Source: Thamnaconus septentrionalis
Taxonomy: Eukaryota; Chordata; Actinopteri; Tetraodontiformes; Monacanthidae
DNA: 64,000 bases
NCBI GenBank assembly: GCA_009823395.1
Contig: CM020515.1
Span: forward strand, 8,664,489 to 8,728,488
Direction: 5' to 3'
The notes under the pieces are model-generated. The model had not been told where the DNA came from and ran no database searches. It was given only the letters and a program-made list of their open reading frames with translations. The position numbers were made by a program, and so were the translations under genes. This document shows, in pieces, positions 36,607-49,390 of this stretch (within the stretch, counting starts at the first letter, position 1; each line of letters starts with the position of its first letter).

Positions 36607-38709
36607 CTCAAAGTCTCCAAGTCATTCTGCAATATATTGACATTGTGTTCACCTCAGTGTAAAGCCACTTTCCTGCAGCCGCACTGTAACATGAGCGGCT
36701 CAGCATTTATGCTACGTAGCAGATGAAAGATGTTGTTGTCATCCTTGTTGTTGTGTGATGATGGGTTTGAGCCCCGAAGACACGAAATAGGTTGATGGCG
36801 CCTTTCCCTGTGTTTCATTGTGGGAGGAGGAAGTGAAGGAGCTGTTCCTGCAGTCTCAGGATGATTGGCTGCGTGGAGCTGCGATCCAGTCGGAAGCCCA
36901 GTCTGACCCTGAGGATGCGTTGGTTGGCTCTCCCACAGGCTCACAGCCTCTCCTCAGAACTCCCTTCAGCGCGGATGTAAATCCGTCTCCCGGTTTTCCA
37001 GTTGCTGGCTTGATTGTTTGTGAAGTTTACACAAAGATCCCTGCATTTGCATATTTCGGCCTCTGGGAAAAAAAAAAGGAAAGCGGAAGGCGTTTCCTGC
37101 ATCATCGATCCACTGCGCGTCGCCCTCTGCAGGCAACCTTTCGTGGTTATGTAACCGCTGTACTGCGCTGTTCCTCTTGGAGTCCCAAAGCTGCCTACAG
37201 TCCACAGCTGCAGACGGCTGAAATTCAAAGCACAGTCTCCCTTCTCACCATGCTCGACGGACCAGGGAAAAAAAAGAAAATTTGATGATGACTTAATACC
37301 GTTTTATCACCTGCTACATTAGATAATCTGTAAACTGCCATTTCGGACCTGATAATTTTGCTTTATTAAAGCGCCGGGGCCAGTGATTCATTTTGTGCTT
37401 GGCCGCCGTGTTATGTTAATCAGTTTCTGCTTTGGCTTTCACTTGAATGCCATGAGTGTTATTGGGTCTCTCATAAAATACTTCAGAGAGATTTGTGTTG
37501 AGGGTGTAAGAGGGGGTGAAATTCTGTAGCAGTCATTATAAGCAGTGAAGAAGGAGAAGAATGAGCCAATTAAAGGGTCGTTTTATGAAAACCCGACTTT
37601 TCCAGCTCTTTAACATGTCTTTCTGCATTACTGGCATGCCAACTAATGCACCAAGTATGGAAGATTACAACTTGCGCATTTCTAGATGGGCTGGCGAGGG
37701 GCTAGGATTTCGACTTTCTGCCTAAGTGGTGCTCTTCCCCACGAGCGAACACGACCGACCGGCCAATCATCTAGCAATTTCTGAGAGGTTGTTTTGGAGC
37801 TGGAAGCTGGAACTTAAAAACTCATTTTTGATGGATAATCCGTGGTTTCCAAAAATTCTGATTTATTCAATGAGTTGACTTAGATCTCTTGCATTTTTTT
37901 TTCTTGATAACAACAGTGCCACCATCCTCAAGATAAAGAACTTTTGCAATAGTTTAAGGATTTTGAATTGTTATGGTTTCTGTTATGTGAAAACCTGTAA
38001 CTGTAGCATGCCTGGTTAAAAATGTTCAACTTAGGACATACTGTATTTTTCAAATACAGTCAGACTTTGTTGTCCAAGTTACAAAGAAAAAATAATTCTA
38101 CTTTGGAATAGTGAATATGAAATGAAAGAAATTGTTCCCACCAAACACCCAGCACACTGTCTTCCAGCTCTTTTAAAGTCTATTAAGTGGGATGTCTTAC
38201 TGGCTAATCTGTGTGAGCAAGTTTGAAACAAGTCTCCGAGCTCCTGGCTGGTAACACAAACTCTTTCCCTTCAAACAAAGTCCGACCAGGATTTTTCTTT
38301 GATTAGCGCCTCTGCCAGCGAAGAAGTTAGAAGAGATAAAGATTTCCATTGCAAACTGTAATCACATTATATCGTACAGGAGGCTGTATTAGTTTTTATT
38401 TGGGTTTATTTTCCTTCTTTTTTTTTTTTTTTACCAAGTCAGCTCAAGTAAAACAGAGGCGCACTTGTAGAAAGAGGATGAAAGTGTTATTTTTATAAAA
38501 CAGTAATTCCCAACAATGCTGGCCCTGTTTAGATGCCGTGTTACGGTACCTCTGAGTGACGCTTTCTATGAGTCTGTTCAACTTTCATGTTTGCTTTCTC
38601 TTTGTATTTCTCACCTGCGCTCAGCTCCAGCCAAACCCCTCCAGGCCTTATGTAACTTCAGTCAAGCCCCGGCTGTTTCCTGAGCAGGCAGTGGACACAT
38701 ATACTGACA
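36603..38709. other. Non-coding stretch with one weakly coding-like ORF
   Basis: Between 36,818 and about 37,015 the + frame reads an acidic stretch (EEEVKELFLQSQDDW onward) with fairly coding-like codon use. I see no clear acceptor or donor and no domain, so it is not called as an exon. An ATTTGCAT octamer lies at 37,045-37,052 and poly(T) at about 38,418-38,432. Bases 37,300-38,400 are AT-rich. Confidence 0.3.
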
Positions 38710-38751
38710 CATACACACACACACACACAAATGTACACATGCACACACACA
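38710..38751. repeat. Imperfect (CA)n microsatellite
   Basis: CA repeats interrupted by AATGTACACATG. Confidence 0.9.
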
Positions 38752-39104
38752 TTCCTCAGCTTTAGAACAGATCCTAACAGACTTCAAAAGTCAAAAGCAG
38801 TCTGTTCCTGCCCCTGACATTTCCCTCCCACGGGTTTCCATCTCGGAGAAGGAAAGAAATTCCAGAATTTCACTGTTAACCAAACAAGGATCCCTTTCAA
38901 CTTATGGCACACTTCCATATAAAGTGCCACCTGCTCATCGGGAGCAAATACACATTTCGGGACAAAGTGACACACAACCAAGTAGTCGACCCCTACAGGG
39001 ATTGGAACGACCCAGCAGCCTCCTGAGCCACCGTCGCCCCAATGTACCTCAAGGGATGATGGGACACAAATTGATGCCATCACGCCAGTGGGCTGGCGTC
39101 ACCT

Positions 39105-39265
39105 GGGAAGAGGTGAATCTCTGAGGTGCCTCTCACTCTCGCAGCAGGATGTTCCTGCAGGCTTAGTGGCAGGTTCGAGGCAGGACTGCAGGGATTTTGA
39201 TTTTGACACCAACATCTGTGCAGGTGTGTCCTCGTGTGCCTCGGTGCAACAGCTTCTAATCCCGG
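39105..39265 (+). repeat. Local diverged duplication, copy 1
   Basis: This aligns with 39,755-39,920 at about 65% identity. Shared landmarks are GAGGTGAATCTCT against GGGGTGAATCTCT, GGATGTTCC(T/C)GC(A/T)GGCTTA, and TCTGTGCAGGTGTGTCC. The family is unknown. Confidence 0.65.
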
Positions 39266-39340
39266 TGTGGATCTTTTTTTTTGGATGATATGATGATGAT
39301 TGGTTTGCAATTGTCTGTTTTGCTAAAAATTGGAGTGTTC

Positions 39341-39510
39341 ATTGCCACTGAGTGGTGCAGCAAGAAGGCCAAAGGTTAGAATCATGATCCATGTCTCATC
39401 TGTGCCTAGGTGGGTTCCGTTCGGGTATTCCGTCTTCCTCCCATCAAAAACTTGCACAGTTGGCAACTTGTCGCAATTTGTCATCTGGACAGATGAGGAG
39501 TGTGGTGGTC
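39341..39510 (+). mobile_element. Decayed SINE copy
   Basis: It begins with GAGTGGTGCAGCAAGAAGGCC, the tRNA-like head region, and continues into GGTGGGTTCCGTTCGGGTAT and CTTCCTCCCA. This is the same order as the copy at 40,094. It is strongly diverged and lies between the two halves of the local duplication. Confidence 0.55.
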
Positions 39511-39754
39511 AATAAGGCAGAGGATGCAATTGTTTTGTTGCCAGTCTAACTCAGGATGAAAGGAAAATCCTTTGTATGTTGTTAGTGTTGAATCAGAGGG
39601 AGGAATGAGAGATGAGATGAGAGAGTTCACTCCAGGTTTCCCTGCACTGACTGTGGAATTGAAGCAACCATCCTTTAGTCCTTAGTCACCCCCATCCCAT
39701 TGTACCAATGACAATAACGGCCTGCCTTTTCTCTTCTTTAGTTAACATGCCGGT

Positions 39755-39920
39755 ATCACCTGAGTCGGGGTGAATCTCTTATCTCTCCTCGTTCTCACCC
39801 CTGGATGTTCCCGCTGGCTTATTTGCCAGTTCAAAGAGGGACAGCCGGGATTTCAGCCCGTGTCTGTGCAGGTGTGTCCCGATGTGCCTCAGCAGAGCAC
39901 ATTTCAATTACAGCGCTGAA
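39755..39920 (+). repeat. Local diverged duplication, copy 2
   Basis: Partner of 39,105-39,265 in the same orientation, about 650 bp downstream. It contains GGATGTTCCCGCTGGCTTAT and TCTGTGCAGGTGTGTCC. Confidence 0.65.
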
Positions 39921-40093
39921 TAAAAATTTGTTGACCTTTTCGTGACATTATTTTGAGTGGGTCAGGCCGGCGATGGGAAAAGAAAAGAAGTAAAAGAAGG
40001 TGCTCTGTCATTCCGCGAAAGTGACGGGAAGTCAGTGAGGAAGACGACGACGATGGTGGATGGTTGTCTGCCGTGATGTGGCTCTATCATCTA

Positions 40094-40390
40094 GGGGCGA
40101 CGCGGTGGCGCAGCGGTTTGCGCTGCCACCTCACTGCAAGAAGGTTGTGTGTTCCATTCCAGGCATGGGACATTTCCATTCTCCCTGTGTCTGCATGGGT
40201 TCTCTCCGGGTTCTCCAGCAAAAAAACATGCAAAAACATGCATGTGAGGTAAATTGGAAACTCTAAATTGTCCATAGGTGTGTCTGTGAGTGCGGATGGC
40301 GGTTTGTCCTTGTTTGTTTCTATGTGGCCCTTCGATGAACTGGGGACTTTTCCAGGGTTTACCCTGCCTTTGCCCTATGACTGCTGACTT
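40094..40390 (+). mobile_element. tRNA-derived SINE, nearly full length
   Basis: The 5' head has an A-box-like TGGCGCAGCGG at about 40,105 and a degenerate B-box-like GTTCCATTCC at about 40,151. A body follows with GGGTTCTCTCCGGGTTCTCC, CATGCAAAAACATGCATG and AAATTGGAAACTCTAAATTG. The 3' region is GGCCCTTCGATGAACTGG and TTTTCCAGGG. The (TGGA)n tail present at 8,557 is missing. Five copies or fragments of this family occur in the window (2,090; 8,418; 39,341; 40,094; 49,391). Confidence 0.8.
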
Positions 40391-41400
40391 TTCTGACATG
40401 AATATAATCTTTCATAGGTTTTGAACTTCTTACCAATGTTATTGGCATTTAGCTGACATTGTCATAGCGTTATTGTCATAGCTATTGAGTGTTATTATCA
40501 CGTCATTTATTAAGGCAAACTAAACTGCCCACGGCAATTGCAAGACCACCTCGTTCCACAGGTCTTGTGTCTGTGCCTGCATCGAATCAACGCTGTCGCC
40601 ATTGTGAACAGTTGGGACTTTGCTAGCGGCACTGTAAAACCCAAAAAGCCATTGAAAATGAGAGCTGAATGCTTCAGCTCCCCTTCCTCAAAAGATCCTG
40701 ATCTCCTGACCAACCTTACCTCCCGAGCAGGGATTAAATTTTGATGCTGTTACCTGTAGTGGTGATGTTCTGAATTCCTGGGAATGTCCTTCAAGGTGCT
40801 GAGGTTCCTGTGATCCTCCCACTGGGTCCTTATCCAACTATCAAATCTTATGTCCTTCAAGTGTCACGATGGTTGGTGTCACGATGACGACGACGCCGGT
40901 AGTTCCTCGACTCCTCGAGCTTGATCAACAGAGGTGGCCCACGCCTTTCTAAAAAGCTGCTTTGACGCCGTGCCAGAGCTCCGGAGCTTTTTTCAGAAAG
41001 CACAGGTTCCCGTCTTGTGTCACACCGAGCTTGTGGAGGAATAAGCAGCAACGGTGCCCACCTCAACCTCTGTCTCACATCGGCCCGCTTCACTACATGC
41101 ATTTAAAGGTTTGCGATCAGAGGCGAGGAAAAAAAGAAACGCGAGGCTGTTTACAGAACTATCTCACATACTTAAGTGAATCCTCGTCTTCAAAGTAAAG
41201 GGGGGGGTGGGGATTACCACTGACAGCTCAAATCTGGAGTCCGTGGGGAGAACAGAGGAGAGCCGCTGCCGGTGTCAGCGTGCCTACCAAAAGGCTTCAG
41301 AGTTTGGGAGGGGGAGTTGCGGGGGGGTGGTTATGGCATATGAGTTATTGTACTTTCTTGGGTTAGCTTAAAACACAAAACCTCCATTTGTCCAAAATAC

Positions 41401-41402
<2 letters not shown>
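40391..41402. other. Non-coding stretch
   Basis: Unique sequence with G runs at 41,200-41,207 and 41,320-41,327. No gene was recognised. Confidence 0.4.

Positions 41403-41460
<58 letters not shown>
41403..41460. repeat. (CT)n microsatellite
   Basis: 58 bp of uninterrupted CT. Confidence 0.98.
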
Positions 41461-41464
<4 letters not shown>

Positions 41465-42354
41465 GAAAACTGACCAGTTTGACGTCCTATGAATAGTTTT
41501 GCCAGGTCCTGGTGATGATCTTGGTGTATTTGGGAAGTTCTAAAAACATGGTCGGAACAGAGAACTTGTTTTATTTATTTAAGGAACATTGTTGGCAGCA
41601 GTAACCAAGTGACACTTTAAAAGTCCAAATATGAGGCTGGAATTTGATGCATTTGACTCATTAGCCCTGAAACACTGGCAAGGGCCTTTTTTCCAAGTGT
41701 GAGTGTTGGCCTCAGAGACTAGCTTCCACCATGATATATAGAAGAGCCTTTTTAAAACAATCATTACCGCAGTTCTCCGTTCCATTGTGCGGCCGTAATG
41801 GTGCATTACAAAGTCGTCCTGAGATGTCAGAGTTACAGCCTAACAAAGTAGCGCAGTTAGGAATTTCATAGCCCCGGCATCTCAGAAGACCCCCGATGGG
41901 CCTCCTATCCCCGCTCTTTGCAAGAAAAGCACTCATTATTAATAATTCAGAACAGGAGCCACTTTATTATCAGACGCAGTGCTTTGTCCGCCCAGCCAGG
42001 GATCCCAGTGCCGAAACCCTCAATCTTTATTGTCAGGCTCGTACAGGAAGTTGATGTAGCAGGTCCCCTTTCTACACTGCTGTGCAACACTCTATGTGTT
42101 ATTGGTTGTTGTTTTTTTCAACATTTAATTAAAGAAATGAAGGGTTGTGTTTACTGTGCAGGCCCCCACTAGAGATCCTACTGCGAAGAAAAAGCTTATA
42201 GTACAAATATGCAGCTATTTTGAAGATGTAGAAAGTGTTGCTTTATTTTTGTGTTCTTTTTTTATTATAAATAGCTAATTGCCAGCTGGTTTTGTCCCAG
42301 TTAAAGTCGCTATATTTGATTTTCAGGTTCCAGGCTGTTACTTAGATCTGTGTA
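41461..42354. other. Non-coding stretch
   Basis: AT-rich unique sequence. No gene was recognised. Confidence 0.4.
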
Positions 42355-42609
42355 TGTCAACTCAATCAAGTCAGATCACTTTACTTGTGTAACGCTTTTA
42401 AAATCCAACACTGTTGACCAAAGTGCTTCAGAGAATAATACAAATTGCGATACAAATGACAAGTTTTTTTGTTTGTTTCTTGAAAAAATGCAATCATATG
42501 AAGAAAAAGACTTAATAAAACAGGGAAGACATTGAAGTTTTGAAAGCAGTGTTAGAAATGATCAAAACAAAAGTAAAATACTTGGATGGATGGATGGATG
42601 GATGGATGA
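42355..42609. repeat. Decayed retroposon 3' region with (TGGA)n
   Basis: Bases 42,360-42,450 contain TCACTTTACTTGTGTAACGC and GACCAAAGTGCTTCAGAG, which resemble the 3' ends of common fish retroelements. About 130 bp later comes a (TGGA)n tract (42,584-42,608). The link between the two parts is inferred. Confidence 0.45.
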
Positions 42610-43917
42610 TTTATTGTGGCAACTGAATACTGTCTGTACTTTGGTTGTTGCTACCTCTCATGTACTGATGCTGAAGCACTCTTGGAGACTTTACCTCTTC
42701 AATAAAGTCATCACTCAAGGTGTCATGTGAGCACCGCTGGATGCACATCATGAAACATTCTATTCACATGCAGTCGAGAATTAAACTTTGATGCTCAGAC
42801 GGTCAGACTGAACTCTGGTGATAGAAGCGACTCAGGATTCTCGATTGCCCACCGCGACGCTGGGTTTCCGCCGTGTGTCGTGCAAGGCCACAATTTGTAC
42901 TGCAACATTTTTATATCCTGTACATATTTTGCATAAATGTTCCCTTGAGTCACTTGTGTAACCGCACAGGCGTGAACGCGGGGTTTCTCAGCAGCAGCTG
43001 TAATTAAATTCCAGCGCCGGAACTTCAGGGATATGGTTTCTATCCTCGCCGGGATCACCTTTTGCACCTCGCCGCCGCCGCCGTTGTGGCTCCCGTTTCG
43101 TCGCGAGGGACGGACTCGCGGGTCAGCGCTGACGCCTCGCTGTCCCCTGCTCGCCCTTCTCTCTCTTCTCTTCATGCTGCCGCCCGGGCGGGAGGTTTTC
43201 AGTCACGCACAGCCCGGCGGTGTCTCCCAGTAATTAGCAGCTGCACAGCCAGAGGTTCGTCCTCTTTTAACCTACGCAGGAGTGCGTGTGTCGACTCATC
43301 TCCTCACAGCAGGTTGCGCTCGGCCTGCGCAAAGAGCTAAACTTTCTCTCAGTTAAAGCTCCATTAGGCACTTGGCTCGAGTGCAAAGTGAGCGTATACA
43401 GATTTTTTTTTTTTTTTTACTGAAGGGCGATTTTTACACATTTCAGTTTCAGGTTCTCACTTTCCGCCATCGTCGCTCGTGGCGACGCAACCTCCTGATG
43501 TTGCACAAACACGCCTACACGCAGCAGGTTGAGGTAGTGGGGGAAGGTAAATAGCAAGTCAGGATGGTGGTTTTTTTTTTGCCCCCTCAGCCATGCATAC
43601 ATTTTTTTTTCCTTCGCCGTCTCAATCGCCCCACAACCCTGCGCGCGCTCATTACTGCTTTTTGCATGTGGTTTGCCTGAGTGCATGCGTGAGGGAGGGG
43701 AGCCGCGGTTGACACTGCAGCACCAGCGCTGGATTAATTAGCAGGGAGAATCCAAGCGCTGCCGCCTCTGGAAAAGAGGCTATTTTGTCCCTTAGCAGCA
43801 GCTGTGGAACTGAGTGGGCGGGTCTGTGGAAGCGCTCGGCATATCCACGTTGGACTTGACTTTTTTTTTTTTTTCAGAGCTGTCAACACTCGCACAGCCA
43901 TCACGTATCGAAGACAG
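42610..43917. other. Non-coding stretch with CpG-rich block
   Basis: Bases 43,000-43,230 are CpG-rich with a (GCC)4-type run at about 43,072-43,084 and are open in several frames without motifs. T runs lie at 43,404, 43,571 and 43,861. It could be a CpG island; no gene was recognised. Confidence 0.35.
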
Positions 43918-44383
43918 GCCCCCAGAACCCAAGATGGCGGCCCATTCATTTCAATGAAGTTGCTCACCCAGCACATACGCTGAAAAACTTTTTGGCTTTC
44001 ACATTAATGGGCCATTAGAGCATGCACATTAGTGTCACTTCCCATCATGCCTCTGTAACTCACATGGTCTATTTGACCAATCAGAACCATTCTGGAGAAC
44101 GTCACTTACAGACACGTCAGGACGTAGCCAATCAAAACTAGCTGAAACTCTTGTCTGTTTTTTTGGGCTTTTTTTTTTTGGCCTTTATCATTATTTTTAA
44201 ATGACTAAAATACCATAACTGAAAGATCTACAATAAAAGGATTTGCTATGAATCGCATTTCAGGTCACAGCCGTCCTGTCAGCCGTTTTAAATGCTTTAA
44301 TTTTTGTATTGCGGTCGATGGGAAAAATCGGCACATCACCATAATGCCGGTTCGGTATTCAGTTCTTATAATAAATCCATGAT
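43918..44383 (+). repeat. Interspersed repeat family B, copy 1
   Basis: This aligns with 53,009-53,390 in the same orientation. Shared landmarks are AAGATGGCGGCCCATTC against ACATGGCCGCCCATTC, GCTCACCCAGC, TTTTTGGCTT, AGCCAATCA, and a common end GTTCTTAT(A/T)AT(A/C)(A/C)ATCCATG. Copy 1 has about 80 bp extra. It is a non-coding element, probably a non-autonomous transposon or SINE. Confidence 0.75.
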
Positions 44384-45948
44384 CAAAGATCACAGTGACT
44401 TTCTTTCGGTTTTTTTCGGCATATCTGTCGCACCGAGAATCCCACTCGGCAACTTTCATGTCTTTTGTTCCGTCTCACCACAGCAGCTCCTGCAGCGCCT
44501 TGTTTACCGCTTGGCAAGGAGGTAAAAAGCACGTCCTTACCATTTCAAATCCTTCAGCTTCTTTTATCCCCCCACACCTTTTTCTTTTAAGAGGTTTCGA
44601 AGATTTTGCTTATACTGTGTATTTGCATGTCCTAGCCCACAGTTGTCTCTGAACTTTGGAAGCCTTTCAAGTCCGCATGCAACCTGGGTTTCAGAAACCC
44701 ACTGCCTGTGCATCTTCCAAATAAAGAACATCAGAACAGCACATACATACACAGAGGGACGGAAAGAACATTTTCTTGTGTTCTCTTTTTGCTGTTTGTT
44801 CCACTGTTTATGTGTGGAAATAGAAACTGGAAGGTTCTCGTCTTGATATTTGTGCAGCAGACTGGACACTTTTTACCCCTTGCAGTACATCTCTATTTAG
44901 TAGTGTTGAGTGTATGTATTCAAATGTGATTATCGATCGACATTAGCGCAATTGAAATCAATACTTTCGATTTGTAGACATTGATTACTATGTCCAAATT
45001 ACAACTGGGTTGACCATCAGGTTGGATTAAATTGTTTTTGTTTTTTCTTTTACCCCATCTCATGACATATGAATAATTTCATTTTCCCATCTTCTCTGGT
45101 GGAATCATCAGGCTGCTGCCACAGTGGTGCGAGTTGGTGTTTATCCTAAACCGTTGCTGCGCTGTAGCTTCAATGCAGAAGTATAAATCAGAGCTAACGG
45201 TATAGGGAGTTAGCTGACGCTGCACACGGGCGGACTGCAGCAGAAGCACCAACAGGAAGCCACTGGGAGCAGAGAAAGCTGCGCTTATTTGCTCCGCTTG
45301 AATCTCCTTCCCGGCGTTGCGGCATAAACAAGGGGCCGAGCGTGAAATCGCTTTTCCTCAATCGGTGAACGCCGCTCTTGGTTCTCTTCTTATCTAATTA
45401 TTGCCCGCGAATCAGTTTTTTGGGACTGTACTTTTTTTTTTAATGAATAATTAAGTATTAATCAACCCCAATCGTTGCGGTTTCTCCAAACTCGACAAAC
45501 TTTGATGAATGTGTAATTTCCTAAAATGTTCCTCGGCGATATATTAATGTGGCAGTGGCAGCAGAAGTGTGCGTGGGTTTTTGTGAGTGGTTAAAAAAAG
45601 GGGGGGGGAATAATTTATTCCTACAGTCCATGCAGGTGTCTGGTATACAGAAGGGCAGCACCGACCATATTGTGTGCGAGAGAGTGCGTGGGTGGCACCG
45701 AGCTCTGATGGTGATTGGAAACAATGAGATTTCTGAGCTAATTGAAAGCCAGCGCAGCTTGTCCCCCGCCGCGTTTTTTGGCTCCGTTCCACGCTGTGTC
45801 CTGGGCTACCGGGCCGCTACGTGGAGCTCCATATCTCTGCTATGTGCCTGTTAAACGCCGGTTAAAGGTGCACGTTTTATTTTTTAGAGCCGGTAACAGC
45901 AGCGAGGCTGAAGGCTGATTCTACGTTTCATCCCCTCATTTCCTGCCT
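44384..45948. other. Non-coding stretch
   Basis: An ATTTGCAT octamer lies at 44,621-44,628. An ATCGATCGA-rich segment near 44,925-44,995 resembles the decayed repeat at 3,035. G and T runs lie at 45,601 and 45,431. No gene was recognised. Confidence 0.35.
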
Positions 45949-46484
45949 GTGAACAACGACGATCACATCCTTGCCGTCCTCGTCATCATCCTCATCTTCA
46001 TTACCATCATCATCCTCATCTTCATTATCATCATCATCATCACCCTCATCTTCATTACCATCATCAACACCACCCTCATCTTCATTACCATCATCATCCT
46101 CATCTACATCACCATCATCATCCTCATCATCATCTCAATGACCATCATCATCCTCATCATCATTACCATCATCATCACCACCCTCATCTTCATTACCATC
46201 ATCATCCTCATCTACATCACCATCATCATCCTCATCATCATCTCAATGACCATCATCATCCTCATCATTACCATCATCATCACCACCCTCATCTTCATTG
46301 CCACCATCATTCTCATCTTCATTACCATCATCCTCATCATCACACTTATCCTCATCCTCCTCAACATAATCCTCATCATCTTTTTTGTCATCCTCATACT
46401 CATCACCTTTGTCATCATCATCATTCCCATCCTCTTCATCCTCATTGTCCTTATCATCCTCATCCCCATCATCTCCATCCTCAG
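45949..46484. repeat. Imperfect (ATC)n array with 108-bp higher-order unit
   Basis: About 520 bp built of CATCAT, CTCATC and TTCATTACC words. A 108-bp block at 46,081-46,188 is repeated almost exactly at 46,189-46,293. The + frame is open as an I/L/T-rich ORF and the minus frame as an M/R-rich ORF, both artefacts of the repeat. Confidence 0.95.
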
Positions 46485-47609
46485 TATAAATTTTCCATCA
46501 TCAGCCTCTCAACCTGACGGTGGGTCGTTTCCGTCTTATTTTGTGGATCTTATCAAAAATTGCCTGCTGTTAAACAGGGAGGTTTTTACGGAGCGTCTCT
46601 GCAGTAGAATGTCACCTCAGAGAAAATCCATTTGCTTTGTGGAGAAGCCTATCCATCCTGCCAGTTTTATTAACCAGACAGGAGTGCACCACGCTCGTGT
46701 TCTACCTCTAAGGTGAAAATGGAAGCGTCTTCCACTTTAATGCATCATCTTCACAGTCATTGTATTGTATCTTTTGAATGGTACGAGGGGGGAAATGCTT
46801 CCGAAAACACTTTTATTCAAAGGTACACAGACCTTTGGCTGTAGCTATAACCATGCCCACACGGTTATTTTTTTTTCTTCAGCAGCTAGTATTCCTCCCA
46901 TTTTCAATTTGTAATATACTAATAAGTCGAAAAGTCGCACTTTTTGAACCCCTTTATTTCAACCAAAAATGTTAAAGGAAACAGCTGAGGCATATCTCCC
47001 TAATTCTGTCATTTCATTATTTTGATAGCTAGATGAATAGATGGATGGATGGTTAAAAAGATGGATAGACACTTTATGGGAAATTGGGCATCTTGCACAT
47101 TGTATTGACTGTCTTTTATATTCAAAGTTAATTGGAGGGAAATCTCCTGGCAGCAGGATGTTTCAAGCACTCAGGATTGTAAAAGTCGCCAAATTAAAAT
47201 CAACAGATGGTTGAGATTCTTCTGCAACTCTAAATGGTAACAAGGCTGGATTGGGAGGAGGGTTCAGCAGGACTGTTTGGCTATGAAATCCATGAATTTA
47301 ATACCAAGTAAACAAACTTTTTCTTTTGTTGCGGTGACAAATTACTCAAATATGCTATGTCATTTTGCAAAGCCGTTGCCGAAGTTATGAATGTGTGTAA
47401 AAAAAAAAATAATAACCTGGAGATGGGGACACATGAAATTCCACGTAAAATTGTAACTTCTTGAATTTATGTTGAATTGAGTGATGTATAAGGATGGACA
47501 CAATGCATTTTATTGCGAAAAGAAAAAGAAAAAGAAGCGTGGGTTTGTTTTGTCTGTTTGATATAGTCACTGTTGTCAAAGGCCTCTGTTGCCATCCTGA
47601 AATGTACAG

Positions 47610-47610
<1 letters not shown>
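46485..47610. other. Non-coding stretch
   Basis: Bases 47,030-47,095 hold a short (TGGA)n followed by AGATGGATAGACACTTTATG, typical of a fish retroposon tail. The rest is AT-rich unique sequence. Confidence 0.4.
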
Positions 47611-47646
<36 letters not shown>

Positions 47647-47676
47647 TTATTTATTTTTTTTTTTTTTTTTTTTTTT
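47611..47676. repeat. (AT)n-(ATTT)n-poly(T) compound microsatellite
   Basis: About 30 bp of AT is followed by three or four ATTT units and then about 23 T. Likely length-variable. Confidence 0.97.
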
Positions 47677-49390
47677 GATCCACGCACTTCAAGGACAAAC
47701 ATTTCTTTATGCTTCAGACTCACAAAAGCCTCAAAGTGAACAGCGTGCTCTGTCGCTCGCTGCTTGATGTGTGCCGCAATACAGTGTCGTGCCACCAGGG
47801 GTGACTGATTGATCATGGCATGAAAATAAAGTTCCAGTTGGAGGTCAGGGAGGGTCACGACGTCTGGCACGTGCTATAGGAATGTTGTTTTTTTCTTTCT
47901 TTTCTTTTTGACTGCAGTCAAGGCAGCACAAACAGCGACTGGTGGCAAACCTTCTCTTGGGAACCAAGACCTGCCTCTTTCATGAGCTGGTCTCCATGGC
48001 TAAATGAGTGATTTTTGGTGGACACGGCATGCGCCCGTATCCATGTGACACGACAGGTCCGCTCCTCCGACAGCGGGGTTGGGGCCCCTATTAAACTGGA
48101 GGAATCAAAGGAATCTCCTCGCATCTCCTCCTCCTGCTGTCCGCGCTGCTGCCACACACGGCAAAAGTCGGCACTTTGGCGAGGGCTCCCTCATTACCGG
48201 CCGCAGCCATTACTATGGTTACGGTCCCCTTTTGTATTCCGGTCAGAACTATTTTTTCTTTCGTCGTTCCTTAACTTAAAAAACAAGGACAAAGACAAAG
48301 AATTCTCCGCCATTCACCGAATTCTGTGTACGCTGGCATGCATAAAGCATCGCCAAGGTCGCTCAGACCCAGGCGCGGGGGCGTGAGGGAATGAATGGAC
48401 GGAATGCAACATGTCTAATTGAAATCGCACTTGAATGGCGAGGATAAAGCCTCAGAACCAGGTTGGGCGGCTCAATAGTCGCGCTTCAAAGCCCTGGAGG
48501 GCTCTCGTCGTCTACCGTGTGGATTGTTTACTTGTTTGCTCGGTCAGGTCGCCACTCAAACTCCATCCGTTCAGCACCTTTTTCTCTTTCCTTGATGTAA
48601 ATTCTCTCATTTTTCTTTTCATCCCGCAATCCTTTTTTCCTCGCCCCCCCTCCATCGGCCCTCGGCTGAGTCTCATTTCCATGTGACGGTGGATAAAAAC
48701 GCTCACCTTCACTTGGCACCTTAATCAGTCTTCTCAAGTCGAGCAGACAGTCAAGTGCTGCAGTTCATTTGTTCGCAACCTTCCTCGTACCTTTTTCTTA
48801 CCCCTCCTTCACTCCTGTGTGTGTGCGGAGTGCGGAATTCTGAAGAGCCGCCTCTGAAGAAGATCTCGAATTCCCCCCAAATTTGATTCCCGCTCCCAGA
48901 TTCTACCTTCAGATGATGAAATAAAAGGTAAAAATGATGAAATAGAACAAATGCTCTCTACACAGGTATCCAGAGGAATAAACGTTTGCTAAATCAAATA
49001 GGGTTTTTATTCATGCCGAGCCTGCACGACTGTGCTGCAGAGGCCTGGCGAGGGGGAGATGAAAAAGAGGCAACGCAAAGAGGCGGAGATCAGAAGGAAG
49101 TCGGCTGCTGTGTGCTAGTTTAATCTTTGGCTCAAATCTAATGCAGAGTAAAACACCGGGTCACAGAGCGAAAGCGTGGCAAAAGTTCACCGCCGATTAG
49201 TTTTGCGCCTCCTAGAAGTTCCTCGTCTCTTTTCAGCGGGATTCCTCGGCCTTGCTGGGAGTCGTCGGAGACGTTTGAACCTGAAATGCTGAGCTGTGGG
49301 GAGACACCGGCGAAGCTCCAGGCAAGTTTAGTAGCAAGTCAAGGTTTGCATCTGTGTGCAGCTCACGGTTAGTCTGAACCACTTGCACTC
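47677..49390. other. Non-coding stretch
   Basis: A CpG-richer part lies at 48,040-48,240. No ORF here has recognisable motifs. Bases 49,020-49,330 are unique. Confidence 0.35.

Noticed and set aside
36818..37285. Acidic 155-codon ORF as an exon
   Set aside because: The first third looks coding-like but no splice sites or domain were found, and the end is low-complexity lysine. Kept only as a remark in the stretch description.
40094..40170. tRNA gene
   Set aside because: A- and B-box-like motifs are present but the cloverleaf is not intact and the sequence continues as a SINE.
45949..46716. 255-codon I/L/T-rich ORF resembling membrane segments
   Set aside because: Translation of an ATC array. 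Hydrophobicity comes from the repeat, and the opposite strand is open too.
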